In this document: piece by piece, positions 15,973 through 23,105 of the stretch | Numbering within the stretch: the stretch's first letter is position 1 | How the letters are laid out: each line of letters opens with the position of its first letter | Position numbers and translations under genes: made by a program | Assembly: GCA_005882525.1 (NCBI GenBank) | Contig: VBGO01000054.1 | Location: forward strand, 1 to 25,576 | From: Chloroflexota bacterium | GTDB lineage: Bacteria; Chloroflexota; Dormibacteria; CF-121 | Direction: 5' to 3' | Length of the DNA: 25,576 bases | The notes under the pieces: generated by a model | Database searches by the model: none | What the model saw: the letters and a program-made list of their open reading frames with translations, nothing else | Told to the model about the DNA's origin: nothing

Positions 15973-16938
15973 ATGGCCCTGAAGACGACGGAGGTCGAAG
16001 CTAAGGGGGGCCGCAGCCGCCACCGGTCGCTGGGGTTGAGCGACGAGCAAGCCCTCCGGATCTACGAGGTGATGCGCCTCGCCCGTGCCGTCGACGAGCG
16101 CATGTGGCTGATCAACCGCCAGGGTCGGGCGCCCTTCGTCATCTCCTGCCAGGGGCAGGAAGGCGCCCAGGTCGGCACGGCGGCGGCGTTGCGTCCCGGC
16201 AGCGACTGGGTGGCGCCCTACTACCGCGACGCCGGCGTCATCCTCTGGTTTGGGATGACGGCCAGGGACCAGATGCTCTCCTTCTTTGCCCGGCGTGAGG
16301 ATCCGAATAGCGCCGGTCGGCAAATGCCCGGACACTTCGGCAGCCGGCGGCTTCACATCCTGACCGGCGGCAGCCCGGTGGCGACCCAGTTGCTGCACGC
16401 CGCGGGGTTGGCGCTCGCCTCCAAGCAACGGAAGGAGGATGCTGTCACGGCCGTCTACTTCGGCGAGGGGAGCGCCAGCCAGGGTGACACCCACGAGGCG
16501 ATGAACTTCGCCGGCATCCACAAGCTGGGGTTGATCTTCGTCTGCGAGAACAACGGCTATGCGATCTCGGTGCCGCAGTCGCGCCAGATGGCCATCCAGG
16601 ACCTCGCCGACCGCGCGGCCGGCTACGGATTCCCCGGGGTGGTGGTCGACGGCAACGACGTGCTCGCCTGCTACGAGGTGACTCGGCAGGCGGTCGAGCG
16701 GGCTCGGCGCGGTGAGGGGCCGACCCTGATCGAGGCCAAGACCTATCGGTTCACCGCCCACTCCAGTGACGATGACGACAAGCGCTACCGGCAGCCGGAC
16801 GAGTCACATCCTGACCGGCGGCAGCCCGGTGGCGACCCAGTTGCTGCACGCCGCGGGGTTGGCGCTCGCCTCCAAGCAACGGAAGGAGGATGCTGTCACG
16901 GCCGTCTACTTCGGCGAGGGGAGCGCCAGCCAGGGTGA
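15973..16938 (+). pseudogene. bfmBAA: Branched-chain 2-oxoacid dehydrogenase E1 alpha, N-terminal part, frame broken by tandem duplication
   Basis: The first 277 residues are a normal E1alpha: QGQEGAQVGTAAAL, the thiamine-diphosphate motif GEGSASQGD (from 164) ending at N193-N194, and AHSSDDDDKRYR (H263 onward). The GEG variant and HSSDDDD are features of Bacillus BfmBAA-type E1alpha rather than pyruvate dehydrogenase. After residue 277 (base 16803) a second copy of the preceding 451 bases begins in another frame, so 44 unrelated residues follow before a stop. The C-terminal 68 residues are found only after the second copy. Removing one copy restores an uninterrupted 345-residue protein reaching 17461. 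Thus either the gene is genuinely broken or the assembly is wrong here. E1alpha with E1beta decarboxylates 2-oxoacids from Leu, Ile and Val and acylates the E2 lipoyl group. Confidence 0.85.
16353..16803 (+). repeat. Tandem duplication inside E1alpha, copy 1 (451 bp)
   Basis: This unit is repeated directly and without spacer at 16804–17254. The copies differ at only two visible positions, 16605 (C versus T) and 16614 (C versus T); both are third-codon changes that keep Leu and Arg. The unit length is not a multiple of three, so the repeat shifts frame. Confidence 0.95.
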
Positions 16939-17461
16939 CACCCACGAGGCGATGAACTTCGCCGGCATCCACAAGCTGGGGTTGATCTTCGTCTGCGAGA
17001 ACAACGGCTATGCGATCTCGGTGCCGCAGTCGCGCCAGATGGCCATCCAGGACCTTGCCGACCGTGCGGCCGGCTACGGATTCCCCGGGGTGGTGGTCGA
17101 CGGCAACGACGTGCTCGCCTGCTACGAGGTGACTCGGCAGGCGGTCGAGCGGGCTCGGCGCGGTGAGGGGCCGACCCTGATCGAGGCCAAGACCTATCGG
17201 TTCACCGCCCACTCCAGTGACGATGACGACAAGCGCTACCGGCAGCCGGACGAGGTGGCGACCTGGCGGCAGAAGGATCCGATCCAACGCTACGCGAGAT
17301 ACCTGCGCGAGGCCGGAACCCTGACGGACGCGGCCGAGGACGCGATCACCGAACGGGTCAATCAGCAGGTCGACGAGGCAACTGACTACGCCGAGCAGGC
17401 GCCGGATCCGACGCCGGACGACCTGACCACGTTCGTCTACAAGCAGGAGCCGCAGGCCTGA
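16766..17461 (+). CDS. Branched-chain 2-oxoacid dehydrogenase E1 alpha, C-terminal part
   Basis: This 231-residue open frame uses the second 451-bp copy. From about residue 14 it reads as native E1alpha (HILTGGSPVATQ), repeats the thiamine-binding core and HSSDDDD loop, then continues into the true C-terminus with VATWRQKDPIQRYARYL. The first 13 residues are out-of-frame sequence of copy 1, and no Shine-Dalgarno precedes the ATG at 16766, so it probably has no natural start of its own. It lacks the first 126 residues of a normal E1alpha, including the substrate-channel helices, and would hardly be functional alone. Its TGA stop overlaps the ATG of E1beta by one base, as expected of the ancestral intact gene. 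Confidence 0.7.
   Translation: MTMTTSATGSRTSHILTGGSPVATQLLHAAGLALASKQRKEDAVTAVYFGEGSASQGDTHEAMNFAGIHKLGLIFVCENNGYAISVPQSRQMAIQDLADRAAGYGFPGVVVDGNDVLACYEVTRQAVERARRGEGPTLIEAKTYRFTAHSSDDDDKRYRQPDEVATWRQKDPIQRYARYLREAGTLTDAAEDAITERVNQQVDEATDYAEQAPDPTPDDLTTFVYKQEPQA
16804..17254 (+). repeat. Tandem duplication inside E1alpha, copy 2 (451 bp)
   Basis: This is the second direct copy, carrying T at 17056 and 17065. It is followed at 17255 by the unique C-terminal coding sequence of E1alpha. I see no microhomology at the junctions. Confidence 0.95.
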
Positions 17462-18444
17462 TGGCGGTCAAGACCGTCATCGAGGCGATCCGCGAGGGCA
17501 TGGATGAGGAGATGGCGCGTGATCCGAGCGTCTTTCTGATCGGGGAAGACGTCGGCAATCGCGGCGGCGTCTTTTTGGCCAGCGACGGCCTCTACAAGAA
17601 ATACGGCGAGCTTCGGGTGATCGACTCGCCGCTCGCGGAGTCCTGCATCGTCGGCGTCGCGATCGGCGCCGCGGTCAACGGCATGCGGCCGATCGCCGAG
17701 ATCCAGTTTGCCGATTTCATCGCGCCGGCGATGAACCAGATCATCGAAGAGGCGGCGCGCTTCTGTTACCGGACGGCGGGGGACTTCAACCTGCCGATGG
17801 TGATCCGCGCCCCCTGGGGCGGCGGCGTCCACGGCGCGCTCTACCACTCACAGAGTATCGAGGCGACCTTCGCGCACATTCCGGGGCTCAAGGTCGTCGC
17901 CCCGGGGACGCCGGCCGACGCCAAGGGCTTGCTGAAGGCCGCCATCCGCGATCCCGATCCGGTCCTCTACCTCGAGCACAAGCGGACCTACCGGCTGGTC
18001 AAGGGGGAGGTTCCGGAAGGCGATCGGGTGGTCCCGATCGGGAAGGCCGACATCAAACGGGAAGGGACGGACCTCAGCTTGATCGCCTACGGGTTGATGC
18101 TGACCTACTGCCTGGAGGTGGCGGAGAAGCTGGCGGCGGATGGGATCTCGGCGGAGGTGCTCGACCTGCGCACCATCAAGCCGATCGATCAGGCAGCCAT
18201 CGTCGACACCGCGCGCAAGACCGGCAAAGTACTGGTGGTTCACGAAGATACGCGCTTTGCCGGGATCGCCGCCGAGGTCATGGCGATCATCATGGAGAAC
18301 GCCTTTGATGCGCTCGACGCCCCGGTGATGCGGTTCACCGGTCCGGACGTACCCGCCATGCCCTTCAACCAGGTCCTGGAAGAAGCGTTCATGCCCAGCG
18401 TCGAGAAGATCCTCGTCAAGGCCCGGGAACTGGCCGCCTACTAG
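17461..18444 (+). CDS. bfmBAB: Branched-chain 2-oxoacid dehydrogenase E1 beta
   Basis: The 327-residue protein is a full-length E1beta. It shows the opening LIGEDVGNRGGVFLASDGLYKKYG, the cofactor-domain SPLAESCIVGVAIGAA, the metal/interface region QFADFIAPAMNQIIEEAARFCYRTAG, RAPWGGGVHGALYHSQSIEA with the active-site His, LEHKRTYRLVKGEVPEGD, and a transketolase C-terminal domain with VLDLRTIKPID. GGGVHGALYHSQS and the KGEVP segment match Bacillus BfmBAB closely. The beta subunit forms an alpha2beta2 tetramer with E1alpha. The ATG overlaps the E1alpha stop (TGATG), indicating translational coupling, so the E1alpha disruption could also reduce its expression. E2 starts 11 bases after its stop. 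Confidence 0.93.
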   Translation: MAVKTVIEAIREGMDEEMARDPSVFLIGEDVGNRGGVFLASDGLYKKYGELRVIDSPLAESCIVGVAIGAAVNGMRPIAEIQFADFIAPAMNQIIEEAARFCYRTAGDFNLPMVIRAPWGGGVHGALYHSQSIEATFAHIPGLKVVAPGTPADAKGLLKAAIRDPDPVLYLEHKRTYRLVKGEVPEGDRVVPIGKADIKREGTDLSLIAYGLMLTYCLEVAEKLAADGISAEVLDLRTIKPIDQAAIVDTARKTGKVLVVHEDTRFAGIAAEVMAIIMENAFDALDAPVMRFTGPDVPAMPFNQVLEEAFMPSVEKILVKARELAAY

Positions 18445-18455
18445 ATGACGGGCTG

Positions 18456-19733
18456 ATGGCCTCGGTCAAGATGCCGCAGCTCGGTGAGTCGATCACCGAA
18501 GGCACCATCTCGAAATGGTTGAAGAAGCCCGGCGATCAGGTGAAGAAATACGAGGGCCTGGTCGAGATCATCACCGACAAGGTCAACGCCGAGGTTCCGG
18601 CGCCGCTCGCCGGGGTGCTGAAGGAGATCAAGGTCCAGGAGGGCGCCACGGTCACCGTCGGCACCGAGATCGCGATCATCGAGGAATCGGTCCCCGCGAC
18701 GGCCGCCGCCACCCCGCCAGCCCCCGCGGCCGCGGGTGCGGCAGTTTCCTCGCCCCCTGCGGGTGCGCAACGAGTTCCCTCCCCCCTGGCGGGGGAGGGT
18801 CAGGGTGGGGGGTCTGAAAGCCGCACGCGCCTCTCGCCCGCGGTCCGCGCCCTGATCGAAGAGCACCGGATCAGCGATGCCGAGCTCGCCGGCATCACGG
18901 GTTCGGGCATCGCGGGGCGCATCAGCAAGAAAGACATCGAGGAATACGTCGCCAAACGGGCACAGCCGGCGACCGCCAACGGCGAGCAGCGGCCAAAGGC
19001 GGCTCCCCCGGCGGCGGCGACGCCCGCCCCAACGCCGGGCACCACGATCCCGCTCAGCCCGATGCGGCGCGCGATTGCCAGCAACATGCTGAAAAGCAAG
19101 CAGACGATTCCGCACGCCTGGACGGTGGCCGAAGTCGATATGACCAGCGTCGTGCGCTTCCGGCAGAAGGTCAAGGAAAGTTTCAAGCAGCGCGAGGGGA
19201 TCGACCTGACCTTCGTCCCGATCATCGTCAAGGCGGTGGTCGAGGGACTGAAGGCCGTGCCGGTGCTGAACGCGAGCTGGAGCGACCAGGGTGTCGTCCT
19301 GCACAAGGACATCAACGTCGGCGTCGCGGTTTCCGTCGACGACGGCCTGATCGTCCCCGTCATTCACCAGGCCGACCGCATGTCGATCGCCGGGCTGGCA
19401 AAGGTCACCGACGACCTGGCCACGCGGGCGCGCGCCGGGAAGCTCGGGATCCCCGACGTCCAGGGGGCGACCTTCACGGTCAACAACCCGGGGACCTTCG
19501 GGACGATCTTGTCCTATTCGATCATTGCGCCGCCGCAGGCGGGCATCCTGGCGATGGACGCGATCGTCAAGCGGCCGGTGGTCGTCGAGGGGGACGCCAT
19601 CGCGGTCCGATCGATGATGAACCTCTGCCTGAGCTTCGACCATCGCGTGCTGGATGGGGTCTCCGCCGCCCGCTTCCTGCAGGGCGTCCGCCGCTGGCTG
19701 GAGGGCTTCTCCGAGCAGGTCCCGCTGTACTGA
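18456..19733 (+). CDS. bfmBB: Branched-chain 2-oxoacid dehydrogenase E2 (dihydrolipoamide acyltransferase)
   Basis: The 425-residue protein has one lipoyl domain (about 1–77) with the lipoylated lysine K42 in EIITDKVNAEV, a Pro/Ala/Gly linker, a peripheral-subunit-binding domain (about 125–165; LSPAVRALIEEHRI, GSGIAGRISKKDIEEY), a second Pro/Ala linker, and the catalytic acyltransferase domain (about 190–425) with H396 and D400 in SFDHRVLDG. It passes the acyl group from E1 to CoA and forms the complex core. Residues 108–121 (PSPLAGEGQGGGSE) are encoded by a palindromic mini-repeat that also occurs just downstream of the gene, so the first linker has gained a mobile-type insertion without loss of frame. 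It lies 11 bases after E1beta. Confidence 0.93.
   Translation: MASVKMPQLGESITEGTISKWLKKPGDQVKKYEGLVEIITDKVNAEVPAPLAGVLKEIKVQEGATVTVGTEIAIIEESVPATAAATPPAPAAAGAAVSSPPAGAQRVPSPLAGEGQGGGSESRTRLSPAVRALIEEHRISDAELAGITGSGIAGRISKKDIEEYVAKRAQPATANGEQRPKAAPPAAATPAPTPGTTIPLSPMRRAIASNMLKSKQTIPHAWTVAEVDMTSVVRFRQKVKESFKQREGIDLTFVPIIVKAVVEGLKAVPVLNASWSDQGVVLHKDINVGVAVSVDDGLIVPVIHQADRMSIAGLAKVTDDLATRARAGKLGIPDVQGATFTVNNPGTFGTILSYSIIAPPQAGILAMDAIVKRPVVVEGDAIAVRSMMNLCLSFDHRVLDGVSAARFLQGVRRWLEGFSEQVPLY
18777..18819 (+). repeat. Palindromic mini-repeat within the E2 coding sequence
   Basis: A hairpin of CCCTCCCCC (18777–18785), a 5-base loop and GGGGGAGGG (18791–18799) is followed by a G-rich tail ending CTGAAA. 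The same element, with few differences, lies at 19746–19787. Here it is read in frame as PSPLAGEGQGGGSE. Confidence 0.85.
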
Positions 19734-19745
19734 ACCCTGGCTGCT

Positions 19746-19787
19746 CCCTCCTCCCTTGCGGGGGAGGGTTGGGGTGGGGGGCTGAAA
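19746..19787 (+). repeat. Palindromic mini-repeat between E2 and lipA
   Basis: This second copy has the hairpin CCCTCCTCC / GGGGGAGGG (19746–19754 and 19760–19768; one G-T pair), then a similar G-rich tail and CTGAAA. It starts 13 bases after the E2 stop and could act as a transcript 3' structure. Confidence 0.85.
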
Positions 19788-19801
19788 ATCCCGACCTCTG
19801 G

Positions 19802-19807
19802 GATACT
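19802..19807 (+). promoter_or_regulatory. -10 hexamer immediately ahead of lipA
   Basis: GATACT (19802–19807) lies 8 bases before ATG 19816, and no Shine-Dalgarno is present. The likely transcript start is at or beside the start codon, so lipA–lipB may have its own leaderless transcript downstream of the repeat hairpin. Confidence 0.4.
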
Positions 19808-19815
19808 TAGAACAC

Positions 19816-20742
19816 ATGGCTGACGTCGCGCCGATCAAGTTCTACGGACGCTCGAAGCGTAACGCCGTGGTGCCGGTCGACACCCGGCGGCCGGAATGGC
19901 TGCGCGTGCGGCTACCCGGCGGGGGGAACTACGCCGAGCTGAAAGGGATCATGCGCGGCCTCGAGCTGCACACGGTGTGCGAAGAGGCCCGCTGCCCCAA
20001 CATCGGCGAGTGCTGGGAGGCCCGCACCGCCACCTTTATGATCCTGGGCGATACCTGCACGCGCGCCTGCGGCTTCTGTGCCGTCAAGACCGGCCGGCCC
20101 ACCGTGCTCGACCTCGGCGAGCCGGTGCGGGTCGCGGAAGCGGTCGAGCGGATGGGCCTCAAGCACGCGGTCATCACCTCGGTGAACCGCGACGAGCTCC
20201 AGGACGGCGGTGCCGCCATCTTCGCCGGCACCATCCGGCAGATCCGGCAGCGGATCCCGCACTGCGGCATTGAGGTGCTGATCCCCGACTTCATGGGCGA
20301 CGAGGCGGCGCTCGCCACCGTAATGCAGGCCCGTCCAGACATCCTCAACCACAACATCGAGACGGTGCCCAGCCTCTATCCGCAGGTTCGGCCTAAGGGC
20401 CGCTACCCCCGCTCCCTGGAGCTGTTGCAGCGGGCCAAGCGGATGGACGCCACCGTCTTCACCAAGTCGGGGATCATGCTCGGCCTGGGGGAGGAGATCG
20501 ACGAGGTGATCCAGGTCTTCCGCGACCTGCGCGCGCATGACGTCGAGATCCTTACGGTCGGACAGTACCTGCGGCCGACCGCCAACCATCTGCCGATCGC
20601 GCGCTACGTCACCCCAGCCGAGTTCGCCGCCCTGAAGGTCGAGGCGCTCAAGCTTGGCTTCCGCCACGTAGAGTCCGGCCCGCTGGTGCGCAGCTCCTAC
20701 CACGCGGCCAGCCAGGTCCCCACCCGGGCCGCCGCGAGCTGA
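19816..20742 (+). CDS. lipA: Lipoyl synthase
   Basis: This 308-residue radical SAM enzyme has both iron–sulfur clusters of LipA. The auxiliary cluster ligands are C55, C60 and C66 in CEEARCPNIGEC. The radical SAM ligands are C81, C85 and C88 in CTRACGFC. The C-terminal RSSYHA motif that ligates the auxiliary cluster by serine is intact. Other family landmarks are FMILGDTCTRAC, VITSVNRDELQDGGA, DILNHNIETVPSLYPQVRP and KSGIMLGLGEE. LipA inserts two sulfurs into octanoyl groups on E2 and GcvH. Its position right after the 2-oxoacid dehydrogenase genes and before lipB means the cofactor pathway sits beside its main client. Start ATG 19816 gives the usual length. Confidence 0.97.
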   Translation: MADVAPIKFYGRSKRNAVVPVDTRRPEWLRVRLPGGGNYAELKGIMRGLELHTVCEEARCPNIGECWEARTATFMILGDTCTRACGFCAVKTGRPTVLDLGEPVRVAEAVERMGLKHAVITSVNRDELQDGGAAIFAGTIRQIRQRIPHCGIEVLIPDFMGDEAALATVMQARPDILNHNIETVPSLYPQVRPKGRYPRSLELLQRAKRMDATVFTKSGIMLGLGEEIDEVIQVFRDLRAHDVEILTVGQYLRPTANHLPIARYVTPAEFAALKVEALKLGFRHVESGPLVRSSYHAASQVPTRAAAS

Positions 20743-20744
20743 CC

Positions 20745-21395
20745 GTGGAATTCCGCCGCCTCGGGCGCGTCCCTTATGAGGAGGCCTGGTCCTTCCAGAA
20801 CGGTCTGGCGGATGCCCGCCGCGCGGGCCTCGCAGCCGACACCCTCATCCTGCTCGAGCATCCTCACACCTACACGATCGGCCGGAGTGGGACCCGCGAC
20901 CACGTCTTTCTTGACGAGGCCGAACTCGCAGCACGCGGTATCACCTGTCTCGACGTCGACCGCGGTGGCGACGTCACCTACCACGGCCCCGGGCAGCTCG
21001 TCGGGTATCCCATCGTCGATCTGGGCCCGCGGCCCGACGTCGGCTTCTACCTCCGCAATCTGGAGGAGTGCCTGATCGGTGTGCTGGCTGATTTCGGGAT
21101 CGCGGCCGGTCGTCTGCCGGGTTACACCGGCGTCTGGATCGGCGACCGTAAGATCGCGGCCATCGGGGTCAAGGTCTCGCAGGGCGTCACGACGCACGGC
21201 TTTGCGCTCAATGTGGCCACCGACCTCAGCCTTTTCAAGCACATCCTGCCCTGCGGAATTTCGGATAAGGGGGTGACCTCGATGGCGGTCGAGCTGGGCC
21301 GCGCGCCGGCCATGACCGAGGTCGAGGACCGAGTGATCGCGCACTTCAGCGAGCGCTTCGCGATGCTGGAGACGGTCGCCGCCCACGTTGCATAA
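20745..21395 (+). CDS. lipB: Octanoyl-ACP:protein N-octanoyltransferase
   Basis: The 216-residue protein carries the LipB signature RGGDVTYHGPGQLVGYP, followed by GVWIGDRKIAAIGVKVSQGVTTHGFALNV and PCGISDKGVTSM. The catalytic Cys–Lys pair aligns to C170 and K136 (C169 and K135 in E. coli). LipB moves octanoate from acyl carrier protein to lipoyl-domain lysines, and LipA then adds sulfur. The start is GTG 20745, 2 bases after the lipA stop, so they are one operon. The 3' end overlaps a candidate promoter of the tRNA gene that follows. Confidence 0.96.
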   Translation: MEFRRLGRVPYEEAWSFQNGLADARRAGLAADTLILLEHPHTYTIGRSGTRDHVFLDEAELAARGITCLDVDRGGDVTYHGPGQLVGYPIVDLGPRPDVGFYLRNLEECLIGVLADFGIAAGRLPGYTGVWIGDRKIAAIGVKVSQGVTTHGFALNVATDLSLFKHILPCGISDKGVTSMAVELGRAPAMTEVEDRVIAHFSERFAMLETVAAHVA

Positions 21396-21396
21396 T
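21391..21396 (+). promoter_or_regulatory. Candidate -10 for tRNA-Val
   Basis: CATAAT at 21391–21396 overlaps the lipB stop codon and lies 10 bases before the mature 5' end of the tRNA. No -35 is recognisable. Confidence 0.3.
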
Positions 21397-21406
21397 TAGT
21401 CGCCGC

Positions 21407-21479
21407 GGGCGGTTAGCTCAGCTGGTAGAGCGTCTGCCTTACACGCAGAATGTCGGGAGTTCGAACCTCTCACCGCCCA
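21407..21479 (+). tRNA. tRNA-Val (anticodon UAC)
   Basis: A complete cloverleaf can be drawn. The acceptor pairs GGGCGGT (21407–21413) with ACCGCCC (21472–21478). The D arm is GCTC-AGCTGGTA-GAGC. The anticodon stem TCTGC/GCAGA encloses the loop CTTACAC with anticodon TAC. The T arm GGGAG-TTCGAAC-CTCTC has one G-U pair. The discriminator is A21479. CCA is not encoded. The last 41 bases recur exactly at 23106–23146. Confidence 0.97.
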
Positions 21480-21523
21480 GATTTCACCTTGCGCCAGGTG
21501 TGCGCCGTCGCGACCGTGGACGA

Positions 21524-21928
21524 CTAGCCCGGAAGCGGCTCCGAGCGTCCTGACGCGAGCGCGCGCAGTTGGAGCACTCCGCCGAGCAACACGATCGAGC
21601 CCGCCACGTAATGCGCGAGGATCGTGCCGATCCAATCCAGCGGCATCTTCATGGCCGGATCGAGATTCGGTCCCCAGAACGGGATCGTGCTGATGACGAC
21701 GCCAGCAAGCAGCACGACTACGACGCCTGGTAGATCCAGCCCGCGGGATCGCTGATAGAAGAGGGGCACGACTGCGAGCCCGGCCGGAACCCACATCATC
21801 AGGATGTAGCTCGAGTCGAGCGTCGGCAGGCTGCCCGCCTCGATGAGCATCACCGGCCCGAGGACGAATGCGGTGAGCAAAGCACCGAGCGCGATGAGCA
21901 CGCTGCTCCAGCGCTTCACGCGGAGCAT
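21524..21928 (-). CDS. Hypothetical four-helix membrane protein
   Basis: I do not recognise this 134-residue protein. It has a short basic N-terminus (MLRVKRW) and about four hydrophobic segments: residues about 9–32, 42–57, 66–86 and 103–122. Loops carry FYQRSRGLDLPG and FWGPNLDPAMKMPLDW. No cyclic-nucleotide-binding or enzyme motif is visible. It begins 49 bases downstream of the cyclase gene on the same strand, so the two may be co-transcribed. It lies inside the tRNA-bounded islet. The ATG has no evident Shine-Dalgarno sequence. Coding potential is supported by the clean membrane pattern but not by homology that I can name. Confidence 0.5.
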   Translation of the reverse strand: MLRVKRWSSVLIALGALLTAFVLGPVMLIEAGSLPTLDSSYILMMWVPAGLAVVPLFYQRSRGLDLPGVVVVLLAGVVISTIPFWGPNLDPAMKMPLDWIGTILAHYVAGSIVLLGGVLQLRALASGRSEPLPG

Positions 21929-21977
21929 GTTATCAAGGGAGGGCGGGCCGTATCTCCCACCCGGGAAGCCGAGTCTG

Positions 21978-22832
21978 CTAGGAATCTACGGCCGGATCTA
22001 CCAGCCCCGTCGTGAGCACGCGTACCGACACCGCCTCCTGCTTGCCCTTGAGCAGGAGGCGGCGCGCCTCCGCATCGGGCAGCGCAACTTCAGCCGCGGC
22101 CCAGGCGGCGTCGCTGACCAGCGCCTCTCCGACGCCGGCGGCCGACGCTAGGCGGGCGGTGATGTTGACGTTATCGCCGAGTGCGGTGAAATCGGTGACG
22201 GTGTTCTGGGCGCCCTTCACGGTGCCGACATAGGCGATGCCGGTATGAACGCCAATGCCGACCGGGATCCAGGGTCCACCCACGTCGCCATGGCCGCACG
22301 CCCTCAAGAGTTCCCGGGCAGCTTGCACGGCTCGGCGCGCGTGCTGTCGACCGGAAAAGAGCGGCAAGTAGAGGCCGATGACCTCGTCGCCCACAAGCTT
22401 ATCGATCATGGCGTCGCTGCGGATCAGCACGTCCGTCGCAGTCGCATAAAACCGGTTCATAATCCGATTGAATTCCTCGCCGCTCATCCGTTCGGCCATG
22501 GTGGTCGATCCCCGTACGTCAGCGAAGAGCATTGAGAGCTCGACCTCCGCACCTCCCGGGTGCGTCCGACAGAACTCCAGTCACCACCCGCAGAATCGAG
22601 GATTCCTTTCGAATTGCGCCCTTCCCACCAGGCGGAAGAGTGGCGCAGTAATGCCGTCAAACGGCGCACTGCAATTCTTGCAACGACGCGCGGACGGTAG
22701 GAGACCAATGAGCCGCCGGCCATAGCGCAAAGGGGGATAGTCATCGGTCAGAATGGCGCGCCATACCTGATCGACAGACTTGTCTTTCGCCCGGTAAAGC
22801 CTCAGAAGTGAGAGATATCGTCTGAGTGGCAC
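21978..22832 (-). pseudogene. Class III adenylate/guanylate cyclase-like protein with in-frame TGA at codon 84
   Basis: From GTG 22832, which has GAGGAG at 6-base spacing, the frame runs 83 codons, hits TGA at 22583–22581, and continues in the same frame to TAG at 21978 (284 codons in all). The first part has a zinc-knuckle-like CKNC (C51, C54) and NPRFCGW (C81) directly before the TGA, where a CxxC partner is expected. The second part is a class III cyclase domain: metal-binding D105 in LFADVRG and D149 in VGDEV, the ATP-type K145 and D214, and transition-state N223 and R227 in NVNITARL. It would make cAMP if intact. Either it is a nonsense-mutated pseudogene, or the TGA is recoded, or only the cyclase part is made from ATG 22532. 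It lies in the tRNA-bounded islet. Confidence 0.75.
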
Positions 22833-23105
22833 CGACGGCTCCTCATGTCAGAAATTAAGCGGCCCAATCTCCGGCGCTTCGAGCAAGACTAATCCCTTTA
22901 TGGTGGGCTTGCGCTGGGCCAGCATTCAGAATGGGGGAGACTAGGAGGGTCGGAGGATTCGAACCTCACAAAGAAGGCCGAAGCGCGGGTGCGCATCTAC
23001 ATAGGTAGCGGCCTCCAGCCGGCCCGGACGGGTACACCTTAGACGCTGAATTAGCCCGGTTCGAGGCTGGCTGAGATCGAATAAAGGGTTTTCGGTAGCG
23101 ATGCT
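22833..23105. other. Non-coding distal part of the islet
   Basis: I find no convincing gene in these 273 bases. At 22949–22969 is a sequence resembling the tRNA-Val T arm, with TTCGAACCTC at 22958–22967, possibly an older decayed att site. A short plus-strand open stretch with RVRIYIGSGLQPARTG (about 22985–23030) and another ending LDAELARFEAG look like gene debris that I cannot assign. Confidence 0.4.

Noticed and set aside
15973..17461. Two separate paralogous E1alpha genes
   Set aside because: The second frame has no own N-terminus, start signal or ribosome site, and both copies join exactly at a 451-bp repeat boundary.
14575..19733. Pyruvate dehydrogenase complex
   Set aside because: The GEG thiamine motif, HSSDDDD loop and E1beta motifs match the branched-chain BfmBAA/BfmBAB type better, although pyruvate cannot be fully excluded.
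18441..19838. A 465-codon minus-strand open frame across E2
   Set aside because: It is an antisense shadow of E2. Its PTLTLPR-type peptides come from reading the palindromic repeats on the opposite strand.
21524..22832. A genuine Pycsar defence system
   Set aside because: The cyclase has the Lys/Asp pair usual for ATP and an in-frame stop, and the membrane protein lacks a visible cyclic-nucleotide sensor.
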